A DNA stretch of 64,000 bases from Frigoribacterium sp. MEB024 (GCF_000878135.1 NZ_JXQZ01000023.1:1-64000), one strand, 5' to 3'; counted from the stretch's first letter, positions 1-8,612 are shown. Made by a program: numbers and translations. The notes: generated from the sequence alone by a model not told the origin.

Positions 1-85
1 AGGCCGGCGCGCGCCACGACCACGGCCCGCCCGACCGGGCGGGCCCGCCCTGGTCGGGCCCCGCGACCGTCGACACGAGCGCCAC
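1..85 (-). CDS. mtrB: Possible N-terminus of sensor kinase MtrB (partial)
   Basis: A minus-strand frame opens at GTG 85 (alternative in-frame GTG 76), just after the mtrA stop, and stays open to the window edge. MtrB, the membrane histidine kinase partner of MtrA, normally follows mtrA in actinobacteria, and that position is the only argument for the name. The roughly 28 visible residues are rich in Gly, Pro, Arg and Trp and show no recognisable domain. No convincing ribosome binding site precedes either GTG, so the true start may lie outside the window. Confidence 0.35.
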   Translation of the reverse strand, partial: MALVSTVAGPDQGGPARSGGPWSWRAPA

Positions 86-94
86 CCGACCGGG

Positions 95-775
95 CTACGA
101 ACCCGCGCCGGCGCGGTACCCGACGCCGCGCACGGTCGTGACGATGCGGGGCGCGTCGGGGTCGTGCTCCACCTTCGCGCGCAGCCGCTGCACGTGGACG
201 TTCACCAGCCGGGTGTCGGCTTTGTAGTGGTAGCCCCACACCTGCTCGAGCAGCATCTCGCGCGTGAAGACCTGTTGCGGCTTCGAGGCGAGCGCGAGCA
301 GCAGCTCGAACTCGAGCGGGGTCAGGGCGATCGGCGTGTCACCGCGTCGCACCTCGTGTGCCGCGACGTCGAGGCGCAGGTCGCCCACCGTGAGCACGTC
401 GTTGGTCGGCTCGGTGGCCGGGCGCAGCCGGGTGCGGATGCGCGCGACGAGCTCTTTCGGGTTGAACGGCTTGACGACGTAGTCGTCGGCCCCGCTCTCG
501 AGACCCCGGACCACGTCGGCGGTGTCGCCCTTGGCGGTCAACATGATGATCGGCACACCGCTCTCGGCACGGATGAGGCGACAGACCTCGATGCCGTCGA
601 GGCCCGGCAGCATCAGGTCGAGCAGGACGAGGTCGGGTGAGGCCTCGTGGAAGGCCTCGAGGGCACCCGCGCCGTCGCCGCAGAAGTGGGGGTCGAACTC
701 GTCGGCGCGTAGGACGATGCCGATCATCTCGGCGAGCGCCGGGTCGTCGTCGACCACGAGGATGCGCGGGTTCAT
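95..775 (-). CDS. mtrA: MtrA response regulator (OmpR/PhoB type)
   Basis: A 226-residue two-component response regulator closely resembling MtrA, which in actinobacteria links cell-wall metabolism to division. The receiver domain (about 1-118) has the acidic cluster D9-D11, the phospho-acceptor D53 in VLLDLMLPG, switch residue T80 and K102 in the VVKPF motif. A winged-helix DNA-binding domain follows (about 128-222), containing LTPLEFELL and the recognition-helix region RLVNVHVQRLRAKVE. The start ATG is preceded by a GGAGAA ribosome binding site. The gene is divergent from the membrane-protein operon starting at 925. MtrB would follow downstream outside the window. Regulation of wall genes is known for the family; no target site was identified here. 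Confidence 0.95.
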   Translation of the reverse strand: MNPRILVVDDDPALAEMIGIVLRADEFDPHFCGDGAGALEAFHEASPDLVLLDLMLPGLDGIEVCRLIRAESGVPIIMLTAKGDTADVVRGLESGADDYVVKPFNPKELVARIRTRLRPATEPTNDVLTVGDLRLDVAAHEVRRGDTPIALTPLEFELLLALASKPQQVFTREMLLEQVWGYHYKADTRLVNVHVQRLRAKVEHDPDAPRIVTTVRGVGYRAGAGS

Positions 776-924
776 GTTCTCCGTCTGGGCTGGGCCGCTC
801 GGGAGGCGGCACGTCAGGACAGATTAGTGCAGGAGGCGCGCATCGGCTGGCAGCGCCCGGTCCGGTGTGGAAACATGAACACACCCGTGAGGACGACCTC
901 ACGGTCAGGACGACCAGGGGGACC

Positions 925-2133
925 ATGACCGATCCGAACGCCTGGAGCACACCGGGGGGCGACACGTCCCATACGCGCTGGGGCGAGCGCGTCGACCCGT
1001 CGTCCGACGGCTCCGCATCCGTGCCCGTGGCGCCCCCGGGCGGGTCCACCCCGCCGCCGGCCCCTGGCTGGGCCCCGCCGCCGAGACCCGGCCTCGTGCC
1101 GCTGCGTCCCCTGACCTTCGGCGAGATCCTGGGCGCCTCGTTCCAGGTCTTCCGCCGCAATCCGCGCACCACGTTCGGCACGGCCCTGTTGTCGCAGGTC
1201 GTCCTGCTCGTGGTGACCGTGGCGATCACCGGCGGCAGCGCCTTCCTCGCCTTCGGACGGGTCGAACAGGCCCTGCCCCGCGACCGTGACGCGGTGCTGG
1301 CCGGCGCCGTCGCCATCGTGGCCGCGTCGGCTCTCGTGCCGATCGCCCTGCAGGTGATCGTCACGGCCCTGCTCCAGGGGCTCTTCGTGCTCGAGACCGC
1401 TCGTCAGACGCTCGGGGAGAAGCTCCGACTCGGCGGCCTCTGGGCACTGGCCAAGGGCCGTCTGGGGACGCTCGTCGGCTGGTCCGCCCTGCTGACCGCC
1501 GCCTACGTCGTGGCGCTGGCCCTCGTGGCGGGCGTCGTCGTCGTGGGCGTGGCCCTCGGTTCGGGCCCGAGCATCGCCGTCGGGGTCGGGGTCGGGGTCC
1601 TGCTCGGGCTGGGCCTCCTCGTGCTCGGCGTGTGGCTGACCGTCAAGACCTGCCTCGTGCCAAGCGCGATCATGCTCGAGCGGATGACGCTCGGTGCGGC
1701 GGTGAGGCGCTCGTGGTCGCTGACCCGCGCCTCCTTCTGGCGGACCTTCGGCGTGATCGCACTCGTGTTCCTCATGATCCAGGTCGCCTCGCAGGTCGTC
1801 GCGACGCCCTTCTCGGTGTTGTTCAGCGTCCTGACCAGCACGCTCGCGCCGACGGGCGACGTGACCGATCCGACCTTCCTCGCCCTGACGGCGGGCACCT
1901 ATGCCGTGACCCTGGGCATCACGGCGGTCATCGGCGCGATCGGCTCCGTCCTCCAGGCGGCGTCGGCCGGTCTCGTCTACGTCGACCGGCGCATCCGCAC
2001 CGAGGGGCTCGACCTCGAACTCGTCCGCTACGTCGAGCGCGGGGGCCGGTCGGCCGAGGGGCAACCCGACCCGTACCGCACGCCCGAGGCCCCGCTCGCC
2101 CCGACGACGCACCCGGGAGCACCCCGCTGGTGA
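925..2133 (+). CDS. Membrane protein, glycerophosphodiesterase membrane-domain-like
   Basis: A 402-residue polytopic membrane protein. The first ~60 residues are Pro/Gly/Ser-rich and low complexity. From LTFGEILGASFQVFRRNPRTTFG onward come about six hydrophobic segments, a pattern typical of the glycerophosphoryl diester phosphodiesterase membrane domain, although no catalytic phosphodiesterase domain is present. Start ATG 925 is preceded by an AGGGGG ribosome binding site; the frame is open further upstream, but that region overlaps the divergent mtrA promoter. The GTG of the next gene overlaps its stop codon, so it is the first gene of the operon that continues through DUF4129, DUF4350, MoxR and DUF58. 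Its biochemical function is unknown. Confidence 0.8.
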   Translation: MTDPNAWSTPGGDTSHTRWGERVDPSSDGSASVPVAPPGGSTPPPAPGWAPPPRPGLVPLRPLTFGEILGASFQVFRRNPRTTFGTALLSQVVLLVVTVAITGGSAFLAFGRVEQALPRDRDAVLAGAVAIVAASALVPIALQVIVTALLQGLFVLETARQTLGEKLRLGGLWALAKGRLGTLVGWSALLTAAYVVALALVAGVVVVGVALGSGPSIAVGVGVGVLLGLGLLVLGVWLTVKTCLVPSAIMLERMTLGAAVRRSWSLTRASFWRTFGVIALVFLMIQVASQVVATPFSVLFSVLTSTLAPTGDVTDPTFLALTAGTYAVTLGITAVIGAIGSVLQAASAGLVYVDRRIRTEGLDLELVRYVERGGRSAEGQPDPYRTPEAPLAPTTHPGAPRW

Positions 2134-2768
2134 GTCCCCTGCCCTTCGCCGCGGGGCCCCCGCTGACCCCCGACGCCGACGACGCCCGGCGCGAGGTCCT
2201 GCGCGAGCTCACCGGGCCCGAGTACGTGGCGGCGCAACCGTCCTGGCTCGACCGCGCGGCGCAGGCGTTCTGGGACTGGCTCGGTTCCATCCGGTTCGGG
2301 GGGACGGAGGGAGCGCCGGCGGTCGCGGCGATCGTGCTGCTCGCAGTCGTCGTGGTGGTCGTCGTGGTCGTGCTGCTCGTCTACGGGGTGCCGCGGCTCA
2401 ACCGACGGTCCGCCCGTGACCTCGTCCTCTTCGGCGACGACGACGTGCGTGACAGCGATGCCATGCGTGCCGCGGCCCGCGAGGCCGCCTCCCGGGGCGA
2501 CCTGACGCTCGCCGTCGCCGAGGCCTTCCGGGCGATCGCCCGCTCGCTGGCCGAGCGGGGCGACGTCGCGGTCTCCCCCGGCACCACCGCCCGCGACGTG
2601 GCCCGCCGGGCGGGCGACGTCTTCCCCGACCTCCGGGCAGGGTTCGCCGACGCCGCCACCGCCTTCGACGGCGTCCGCTACCTCGACCGCCCCGGCACCG
2701 ACGAGGCCTACCGGGCCGTCGTCGAGCTCGACCGGCGTGTGGCCTCGTCCCGGCGGGTGGACGCGTGA
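2130..2768 (+). CDS. DUF4129 domain protein
   Basis: A 212-residue protein with one strong transmembrane segment at about 68-90, unusually rich in Val. A DUF4129 domain follows at about 120-205, ending near the typical FDGVRYLDRPGTDEAYRAV. DUF4129 proteins are found beside MoxR ATPases and DUF58 proteins, as here, but their role is not established. The GTG start overlaps the upstream stop (GTGA) and the stop overlaps the next GTG, which implies translational coupling. The first ~60 residues lie outside the membrane and contain conserved-looking aromatic residues. Confidence 0.85.
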   Translation: MSPLPFAAGPPLTPDADDARREVLRELTGPEYVAAQPSWLDRAAQAFWDWLGSIRFGGTEGAPAVAAIVLLAVVVVVVVVVLLVYGVPRLNRRSARDLVLFGDDDVRDSDAMRAAAREAASRGDLTLAVAEAFRAIARSLAERGDVAVSPGTTARDVARRAGDVFPDLRAGFADAATAFDGVRYLDRPGTDEAYRAVVELDRRVASSRRVDA

Positions 2769-3949
2769 CCGTCACCGCGCCCTCCGCCGAGACCGGCACG
2801 GTCTCGACCCCCACCGTCACGGCGATGCTCCGACGTGCCCGGTTCTGGGCAGCCCTCGCCCTCGTCCTGGCGCTCGGCGTCGCGGCCACAATCCTCGTCG
2901 GCTCGGGCTCGGGCGAGGGGCGCGCCCTCGGCCCCGCGAACGCCGCCCCCGGTGGGGCGAAGGCACTGGTGGAAGTGCTCGGCCGGCAGGGCGTCGACGT
3001 GACCGTGACGACCACCCTCGGCGACACCCTCGACCGGCTCGAGGCCGGCGACGGCACGCTCCTCGTCGACGACGCCTCCGGGTTCCTGGTCGGCGACCAG
3101 TGGCGGCGCCTCGCGACGGCGACCTCCCACCTCGTGCTCCTCTCCCCCGGGTCCGCCGCACTCGACAGGGTGGCCCCGGGCGTCTCGACGGCCGCCCCGG
3201 TCGAGGACGGCACGGCCGCGCCCGCCTGCACGTCGCCGGCCCTCGGACAGGCGTCCCGGGTCGACGTCGCGGGTGTCGCCTACGCCGTCGACGCCCCGGG
3301 TGCCGTCCGTTGCCTCCCGTCCGACGACGGTTACGGTCTCGTCGAGCTCGACGACGGTGGCACGAAGGTGTCCGTCCTGGGTGCCACGGGCGCGTTGACC
3401 AACGGCGCCATCGCGACGGACGACGACGCGGCCTTCGCACTCGCCCTGCTCGGCGGATCCTCCGAGTTGACCTGGTACCTGCCCTCGGCCGGCGACCTGC
3501 CCGAGGGCCAGGGCACGCTCGCCACGCTCACGCCTCCGTGGGTGACGCCCTCGCTGGCGGTCCTGCTCCTGGCCGGAGTGGCCGCCATGGTGTGGCGGGG
3601 TCGACGCCTCGGTGCCCTCGTCGTCGAGCGACTGCCGGTGACCGTCAAGGCGTCCGAGACCACCGAGGGTCGCGCCCGGCTCTACGAACGGTCCGGGCAG
3701 CGCCGCCACGCCCTCGACCAGCTCCGCATCGGCACGTTCGGGCGACTCGCGCGAACGACGGGCCTGTCGTCGACCGCCTCGGTCGACGAGGTCGTCGCCC
3801 GGGTGGCCGCGCTCACCTCGGCCGACCCGCGGGGCCTGCGGTACGTGCTCGTGGATGCCGACCCGGCCGACGACCGCGAGCTCGTCTCGCTGAGCGACAG
3901 CCTGCTCGACCTCGAGCGCGAGGTGCGACGGGCGGTGGCTCCGTCGTGA
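2765..3949 (+). CDS. DUF4350 domain protein
   Basis: A 394-residue protein with a transmembrane helix near 25-45, a DUF4350 domain at about 55-240 and a second hydrophobic segment near 258-280. The domain has the GGAKALVEVLGRQGVDV signature and the LLVDDASGFLVGDQWRRL strand region. A cytoplasmic tail of ~110 residues follows. DUF4350 resembles a glutamine-amidotransferase-like fold, but I see no catalytic Cys in the expected place. It starts with GTG overlapping the previous stop. A copy of the 14-bp extragenic motif GACCCGCGCCTCCT begins 4 nt after its stop codon. Confidence 0.85.
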   Translation: MTVTAPSAETGTVSTPTVTAMLRRARFWAALALVLALGVAATILVGSGSGEGRALGPANAAPGGAKALVEVLGRQGVDVTVTTTLGDTLDRLEAGDGTLLVDDASGFLVGDQWRRLATATSHLVLLSPGSAALDRVAPGVSTAAPVEDGTAAPACTSPALGQASRVDVAGVAYAVDAPGAVRCLPSDDGYGLVELDDGGTKVSVLGATGALTNGAIATDDDAAFALALLGGSSELTWYLPSAGDLPEGQGTLATLTPPWVTPSLAVLLLAGVAAMVWRGRRLGALVVERLPVTVKASETTEGRARLYERSGQRRHALDQLRIGTFGRLARTTGLSSTASVDEVVARVAALTSADPRGLRYVLVDADPADDRELVSLSDSLLDLEREVRRAVAPS

Positions 3950-3952
3950 CCC

Positions 3953-3966
3953 GACCCGCGCCTCCT
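3953..3966 (+). repeat. Extragenic 14-bp motif, copy 1
   Basis: Exact GACCCGCGCCTCCT, starting 4 nt after the stop of the DUF4350 gene in the 70-nt gap before moxR. Confidence 0.75.
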
Positions 3967-4019
3967 GGGCCTCGTCCGTCCGTCCCCGCATCGATCCCCA
4001 CCCCGGAAGTGACCACCAG

Positions 4020-4973
4020 ATGAGCTCAGAACTGCAGCAGACCTTCGCCCGAGTCCGAACCGAGGTCGGGAAGGCCGTCGTGGCCCAGGACGGCGCCGTG
4101 ACGGGCCTGATCGTCACCCTGCTGGCGCAGGGGCACGCCCTGCTCGAGGGCGTCCCCGGCGTGGCCAAGACCCTGCTCGTGCGCGCACTCAGCCACTCGC
4201 TGTCGCTCGACACCGCACGGGTGCAGTTCACGCCCGACCTGATGCCCGGAGACATCACCGGGTCGCTCGTGTACGACGCGAAGTCGGGCGAGTTCGAGTT
4301 CCGCGCCGGCCCGGTGTTCACCAACGTCCTGCTCGCCGACGAGATCAACCGCACACCGCCCAAGACGCAGTCCGCGCTGCTCGAGGCCATGGAGGAGCGC
4401 CAGGTCTCGGTCGACGGGGTCAGTCGCGCACTGCCGACGCCGTTCCTGGTCGCGGCGACCATGAACCCCGTCGAGTACGAGGGCACCTACACGCTGCCCG
4501 AGGCCCAGCTCGACCGGTTCCTGATGAAGCTCACCCTCGACCTGCCGCCGCGCGAGGCCGAGGTCGAGGTGCTGAACCGCCACGCCGCGGGCTTCTCACC
4601 CCGCGACCTGCGGGCCGCCGGCGTCACCCCGGTGCTCGGCCCCGACGACCTCGCCCGCGCACAGGCCGAGGTGGCCCGCGTCGGTGCCTCCCCCGACGTG
4701 CTCGCCTACATGGTCGACCTGGCCCGGGCCACACGCGAGAGCCCGTCGGTGAAGATCGGCGTGAGCCCCCGCGGGTCCACGGCCCTGCTCGCTGCCTCGA
4801 AGGCGTGGGCGTGGCTGACCGGCTTCGACCACGTCACGCCCGACCACGTCCAGGCCATGGCCCTGCCCGTGCTGCGGCACCGCCTGCAGCTACGCCCCGA
4901 GGCCGAACTCGAGGGCGTCGACGCGGACGGCATCGTCCGCTCGGTGCTGCAGCAGGTCCGGGTGCCGCTCTAG
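4020..4973 (+). CDS. MoxR-family AAA+ ATPase
   Basis: A 317-residue MoxR ATPase. Walker A is GVPGVAKT (44-51) and Walker B is LLADE (104-108), followed by INRTPPKTQSALLEAMEE. The sensor region is in FLVAATMNPVEYEG, and the C-terminal lid domain contains the SPRGSTALL motif. MoxR proteins act as chaperone-like ATPases that typically work with DUF58/VWA partners, and a DUF58 gene follows 2 nt downstream. Length and motif order are normal for the family. The specific substrate complex is unknown. Confidence 0.93.
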   Translation: MSSELQQTFARVRTEVGKAVVAQDGAVTGLIVTLLAQGHALLEGVPGVAKTLLVRALSHSLSLDTARVQFTPDLMPGDITGSLVYDAKSGEFEFRAGPVFTNVLLADEINRTPPKTQSALLEAMEERQVSVDGVSRALPTPFLVAATMNPVEYEGTYTLPEAQLDRFLMKLTLDLPPREAEVEVLNRHAAGFSPRDLRAAGVTPVLGPDDLARAQAEVARVGASPDVLAYMVDLARATRESPSVKIGVSPRGSTALLAASKAWAWLTGFDHVTPDHVQAMALPVLRHRLQLRPEAELEGVDADGIVRSVLQQVRVPL

Positions 4974-4975
4974 CC

Positions 4976-6268
4976 ATGGCGATCACCGGTTGGTTCGTCG
5001 CGCTCGTCGCGCTCGGCGTCGTGCCCGTCGTCGTCACGGGCAGCGGATGGGCGATCGTGGGGTGGCTCGGTGTCGTCACCGCGCTGACCGTGGTCGACGT
5101 GGCTCTCGCGGCATCGCCCCGGTCGCTCACGATCCGGCGCGAGCTGCCCGGGGCGATCCGCCTCGGCGAGAGCGCGCCCGCCCGGCTGACCGTCGTGAAC
5201 GACGGTCGACGCACCCTGCGCGGACTCCTCCGGGACGCTTGGCAGCCGTCGGCCGGCGCCACCCCCACCCGCCGCCGTCTCTCCCTGCGGCCGGGAGGGG
5301 CCGCCACCCTCGCGGTCACGCTGACCCCGTTCCGCCGGGGCGAACGCCGAGCCGGAGGCGTCACCGTCCGGACCGTCGGCCCCCTCCGGCTGGCCGGTCG
5401 CCAGGCGACGCACGAGGTGCCCGGCGCGGTGCGCGTCCTGCCGCGCTTCTCGTCGCGCAAGCACCTGCCCTCCCGTCTGGCCCGGCTGCGCGAGCTCGAC
5501 GGCCGCACGAGCGTGATGATCCGCGGCCAGGGCACGGAGTTCGACAGCCTGCGCGAGTACGTGCGAGGGGACGACGTCCGTTCCATCGACTGGCGGGCGA
5601 CCGCACGCCGCGACGACCTCGTCGTGCGCACCTGGCGACCGGAGCGCGACCGCCGTGTGGTCGTCGTGGTCGACACCGGGCGCACCTCGGCGGCCCGCAT
5701 CGACGACGAGCCCCGGCTCGACACGGCCTTCGAGTCGGCCCTCCTGCTCGGGGCCCTGGCGTCGAGGGCCGGCGACCGGGTCGACGTCGTCCTCTTCGAC
5801 CGCCGGGTCCGGGGCCGCGTCCAGGGCGCGACCGGGCCCGCCCTGCTGTCGTCGATGGTCGAGACGCTGGCGCCGGTCGAGCCCGAACTCGTCGAGACCG
5901 ACTGGGCCGCCGTGCCGGCCCTCGTCCGGTCGGTGACGTCCCACCGGGCGCTTGTCGTTCTCGCGACGACGGTCGACAGCCCCGGTGCCTCACGGTCGAT
6001 GCTCGCGGCGATCCCCCAACTCACCCGCCAGCACCTCGTCGTCGTGGCGTCGGTCACCGATCCGGCGCTCGACGAGACGGTCCTCCGACGCGGCACCCGC
6101 GACGAGGTCTACCGAGCGGCGTCGGCCGAACGCGCCCGGCTCGACCAGGGTCGTGTCGGTGCCGCCCTGCGTCAACTCGGCGCCGACGTCGTGACCGGCG
6201 CGCCGGCCGACCTTCCGCCGGCGCTCGCGGATCGGTATCTCGCGCTCAAAGCGGCCGGCCGCCTCTGA
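4976..6268 (+). CDS. DUF58 / VWA-like protein
   Basis: A 430-residue protein with two N-terminal transmembrane segments (about 5-45), a periplasmic-type beta-rich region and the DUF58 core EFDSLREYVRGDDVRSIDW (188-206). A von Willebrand A-like domain follows with a MIDAS-type start VVDTGRTS (231-238). DUF58 proteins pair with MoxR ATPases, and the two genes are 2 nt apart. The ATG at 4976 was chosen because it follows the moxR stop directly and gives the usual membrane start MAITGWFVAL. Transcription runs convergently into the SpoIIM-type gene; I saw no strong terminator in the 33-nt gap. Confidence 0.9.
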   Translation: MAITGWFVALVALGVVPVVVTGSGWAIVGWLGVVTALTVVDVALAASPRSLTIRRELPGAIRLGESAPARLTVVNDGRRTLRGLLRDAWQPSAGATPTRRRLSLRPGGAATLAVTLTPFRRGERRAGGVTVRTVGPLRLAGRQATHEVPGAVRVLPRFSSRKHLPSRLARLRELDGRTSVMIRGQGTEFDSLREYVRGDDVRSIDWRATARRDDLVVRTWRPERDRRVVVVVDTGRTSAARIDDEPRLDTAFESALLLGALASRAGDRVDVVLFDRRVRGRVQGATGPALLSSMVETLAPVEPELVETDWAAVPALVRSVTSHRALVVLATTVDSPGASRSMLAAIPQLTRQHLVVVASVTDPALDETVLRRGTRDEVYRAASAERARLDQGRVGAALRQLGADVVTGAPADLPPALADRYLALKAAGRL

Positions 6269-6301
6269 CGCAGCGGAGGCGCCGGGGGCGATGACGCGGG
6301 A

Positions 6302-7297
6302 TCAGTCGGCGACGAGTTGCGTCGCCCCGGCCTCGAACTCGTCGAGGTCGCCTGTCTGACCGGCCCGGTGGGCCCGACCGCCGAGCAGCCACTGGTAGGC
6401 CAGGAAGCCGAGCAGGGCCACGGTGCCGATCCCGATCTTGATCGGCCACGGCCAGGCCTGCCGGGTGACGAACCCCTCGATGACGCCCGAGACCAGCAAC
6501 GAGAGCGTGAGTCCGACCGCGATGGTCACGAGTGCGCGTCCGTCCTGGGCCAACGCCTGCCCCCGCGTGCGGGCACCGGGAGCCACCCAGGACCAGAAGA
6601 TCAACAAGCCAGCCGCCCCGGCGACGAAGATGCTGTAGAGCTCGAGCTGGCCGTGCGGGGCGATGTACAGGAAGAACTGGTCCAACCGCCCCTGGTCGGC
6701 CATGAGCCCGGCCGAGATGCCGACGTTCATGGCGTTGCTGAGGATCGCGTACGGCACCCAGACCCCGGTGATCCCGAAGGCCACGCACTGGGCCGCGATG
6801 TACGCGTTGTTCGTCCACACCTGGCCGGTGAACGAGGTCGAGGCGCTCTCCGAGTAGTAGTTCACGAAGTCCTGCTCGGCGAACTGCCGACGGAACTCCT
6901 CGCTGCCGAACGAGGCCAGCAACGCGGGCGTGTTCGCCGCCCAGACCGCGAACACCGCCGCGACGACGACGGTCACGAGCGTCAGCACGAGCGACAGCCA
7001 CCGCACACGGTAGAGGGCGGCCGGCAGCTGCGCGACGAAGAAGGCGGGCAGTTGACTGAACAGGTTGCGGCCGGCTCCCGTGAACCGCAGGCGTGCGCGG
7101 GACAGGGACATCGAGAGGCGGTCGGCCACCACCGAGTCACCGGTCGCCGTCTTCAGCGCGGACAGCTGCCCGGCTCCGGACTGGTACAGGCGCACGAGCT
7201 CGTCGGCCTCGGGTCCGCTCGGTCGGTGGCGTCGGGCGAGGCGATCGAGCTCGGCCCAGTCGTGGCCGTGGGCGGCGGCGTAGGCGTCGATGTCCAT
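6302..7297 (-). CDS. Stage II sporulation protein M family membrane protein
   Basis: A 331-residue SpoIIM/DUF95-type integral membrane protein. The N-terminal ~95 residues are cytoplasmic and charged. About six transmembrane segments follow, including the family-typical loop with GITGVWVPYAILSNAMNVG and the APHGQLELYSIFVAGAAG segment. Non-sporulating actinobacteria often carry it beside an RDD protein and MoxR/DUF58 genes, as here; the function in those organisms is unknown. The ATG lies only 18 bp from the divergent RDD start. The hexamer TATCTA ends 6 nt before the ATG, suggesting a leaderless mRNA. Confidence 0.88.
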   Translation of the reverse strand: MDIDAYAAAHGHDWAELDRLARRHRPSGPEADELVRLYQSGAGQLSALKTATGDSVVADRLSMSLSRARLRFTGAGRNLFSQLPAFFVAQLPAALYRVRWLSLVLTLVTVVVAAVFAVWAANTPALLASFGSEEFRRQFAEQDFVNYYSESASTSFTGQVWTNNAYIAAQCVAFGITGVWVPYAILSNAMNVGISAGLMADQGRLDQFFLYIAPHGQLELYSIFVAGAAGLLIFWSWVAPGARTRGQALAQDGRALVTIAVGLTLSLLVSGVIEGFVTRQAWPWPIKIGIGTVALLGFLAYQWLLGGRAHRAGQTGDLDEFEAGATQLVAD

Positions 7298-7303
7298 TCT
7301 GCT

Positions 7304-7309
7304 TAGATA
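7304..7309. promoter_or_regulatory. Shared symmetric -10 element of two divergent leaderless genes
   Basis: The 18-bp gap between the divergent ATGs holds the hexamer TAGATA, which reads TATCTA on the other strand. It lies exactly 6 nt from each ATG (7297 minus, 7316 plus), the spacing expected for leaderless transcripts in actinobacteria. On the minus strand an overlapping TAGTAT (7307-7312) is a slightly better hexamer at 9 nt. Inferred from spacing only. Confidence 0.5.
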
Positions 7310-7315
7310 CTAGGC

Positions 7316-8200
7316 ATGTCCCGCACGAAGGCACGAGGCGCCTCCCCGGTGGTGCTGCGCCCCGACCAGGTCGAGGCCTTCGCGGCGGGTGGGGACGAGC
7401 TCGTCACGGGCGAGGCGGTGGCTCTCGACCTCCGGCCGACGAGCTTCGTGCTGCGGGCCGCCGGCGTGCTCATCGACTACCTGGCCTACGCCCTGTTGCT
7501 CGTCGGCGCGTTGCTGCTCGTCTCGCTGCTCAACGAGGGCGGGGTGCTGGACGACGCCCTGTCGCAGGCCTTCCTCGTCGCGTCGATCGCGATCTGCTTC
7601 ATCGTCGTGCCGACGGTGGTCGAGACGGCGAGCCACGGTCGGTCCCTGGGCAAGCTCGCCGTGGGTGCGCGCATCGTCCGCACCGACGGAGGGGCGATCG
7701 GCCTGCGCCACGCCCTCACCCGGGCACTGGTGGGGCTGCTCGAGATCGTCCTGACCAGTGGCGGCCTGGCCGTCGTCGTCGCCCTGCTGAACGGGTCGTC
7801 GCGCCGCCTAGGCGACCTGATGGCCGGCACCTACAGTCGCAACGAGCGCGTGTCCAAGGCCGCTCACGTGGTCTACGGCGTGCCGTCCCACCTGCAGGGC
7901 TGGGCCGAGATCGCGGACGTCGGGCGCCTGCCCGACGGCCTGGCCCGTCGCATCGCGTCGTTCCTGCAGCAGGCCCCGCAGCTCTCCCCCGCCAGTCGAC
8001 GACGTGTCGCCGACGACCTGGCGGCCGAGGCGACGCCGTACGTCTCGCCCGTGCCGTCGGGCGATCCCGAGTTCCTCCTGGCCGGGGTCTCGGCGCTTCG
8101 TCGTCAACGCGAGTCCGCGGCCCTGGCTCGTGAGTCCGCCCTGCTCGACCGCCTCACCCCGACCCTGACCGAGACCGTCCCGGGCTTTCCCCGGCGCTGA
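7316..8200 (+). CDS. RDD family membrane protein
   Basis: A 294-residue protein. An RDD domain at about 40-185 starts with SFVLRAAGVLIDYLAYALLL and holds three to four transmembrane segments, including SHGRSLGKLAVGARIV and the closing RRLGDLMAGT. A long soluble tail of about 110 residues follows. RDD proteins are proposed transporters, but no substrate is known for this type. It is divergent from the SpoIIM-like gene, a frequent pairing. The ATG was chosen because a -10-like hexamer sits 6 nt upstream and there is no room for a leader. Confidence 0.88.
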   Translation: MSRTKARGASPVVLRPDQVEAFAAGGDELVTGEAVALDLRPTSFVLRAAGVLIDYLAYALLLVGALLLVSLLNEGGVLDDALSQAFLVASIAICFIVVPTVVETASHGRSLGKLAVGARIVRTDGGAIGLRHALTRALVGLLEIVLTSGGLAVVVALLNGSSRRLGDLMAGTYSRNERVSKAAHVVYGVPSHLQGWAEIADVGRLPDGLARRIASFLQQAPQLSPASRRRVADDLAAEATPYVSPVPSGDPEFLLAGVSALRRQRESAALARESALLDRLTPTLTETVPGFPRR

Positions 8201-8240
8201 TCGTCGTCGCCGTCGTCGCGGTGAACCGTGGCCCGCAGGC

Positions 8241-8555
8241 TCACGACCGGACGAGCCTCGCGATCGCCGCGGACGCCTCGCGCACCTTGGCGTCCGCGAC
8301 GTCGCCTCCCTCGCGGGCGGCCTGGGCGACGCAGTGGGCGAGGTGGTCCTCGAGCAGCTGGAGCGCCACGGTCTCGAGGGCGCGAGTGGCCGCACTGACC
8401 TGGGTCAGCACGTCGATGCAGTACGTGTCGTCCTCGACCATCCGCTGGATGCCCCGCACCTGGCCCTCGGCGCGGCGCAGACGCTTGACGATCTGCTCTT
8501 TGTCGCCGCTGTAACCGACGTGCGTCGTCGTCGCGTGATCACCCTGCTGCGCCAC
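8241..8555 (-). CDS. csoR: CsoR-type copper-sensing repressor
   Basis: A 104-residue CsoR/RcnR-family repressor of all-helical fold. The Cu(I) ligand triad is present with exact family spacing: C46, H71 and C75 (25 and 4 residues apart). GTG 8555 was chosen as start because AGGAGG lies 5 nt upstream. A near-perfect palindromic CsoR-type operator lies 36 bp upstream (8591-8605), so the gene is probably autoregulated and derepressed by Cu(I). No CopA ATPase, CopZ chaperone or copper oxidase gene is adjacent, which is unusual; the regulated pump must be elsewhere if it exists. Confidence 0.92.
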   Translation of the reverse strand: MAQQGDHATTTHVGYSGDKEQIVKRLRRAEGQVRGIQRMVEDDTYCIDVLTQVSAATRALETVALQLLEDHLAHCVAQAAREGGDVADAKVREASAAIARLVRS

Positions 8556-8590
8556 CCGCGCCTCCTGCCTGTGTCGTCCGGTCGCCAGGA

Positions 8591-8605
8591 TACCCCCAGG
8601 GGGTA
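8591..8605. promoter_or_regulatory. CsoR operator
   Basis: TACCCCCAGGGGGTA is an inverted repeat of 7+7 bp around one central base, upstream of csoR. It matches the known G/C-tract, TA-flanked operator type of CsoR proteins, consistent with autoregulation. Confidence 0.8.
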
Positions 8606-8612
8606 ACGAGCT

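Noticed and set aside
2708-4486. Long minus-strand open frame of 592 codons opposite DUF4350 and MoxR
   Set aside because: It lies antisense to genes with clear motifs; composition is low-complexity Arg/Gly/Ala typical of GC-rich shadow frames.
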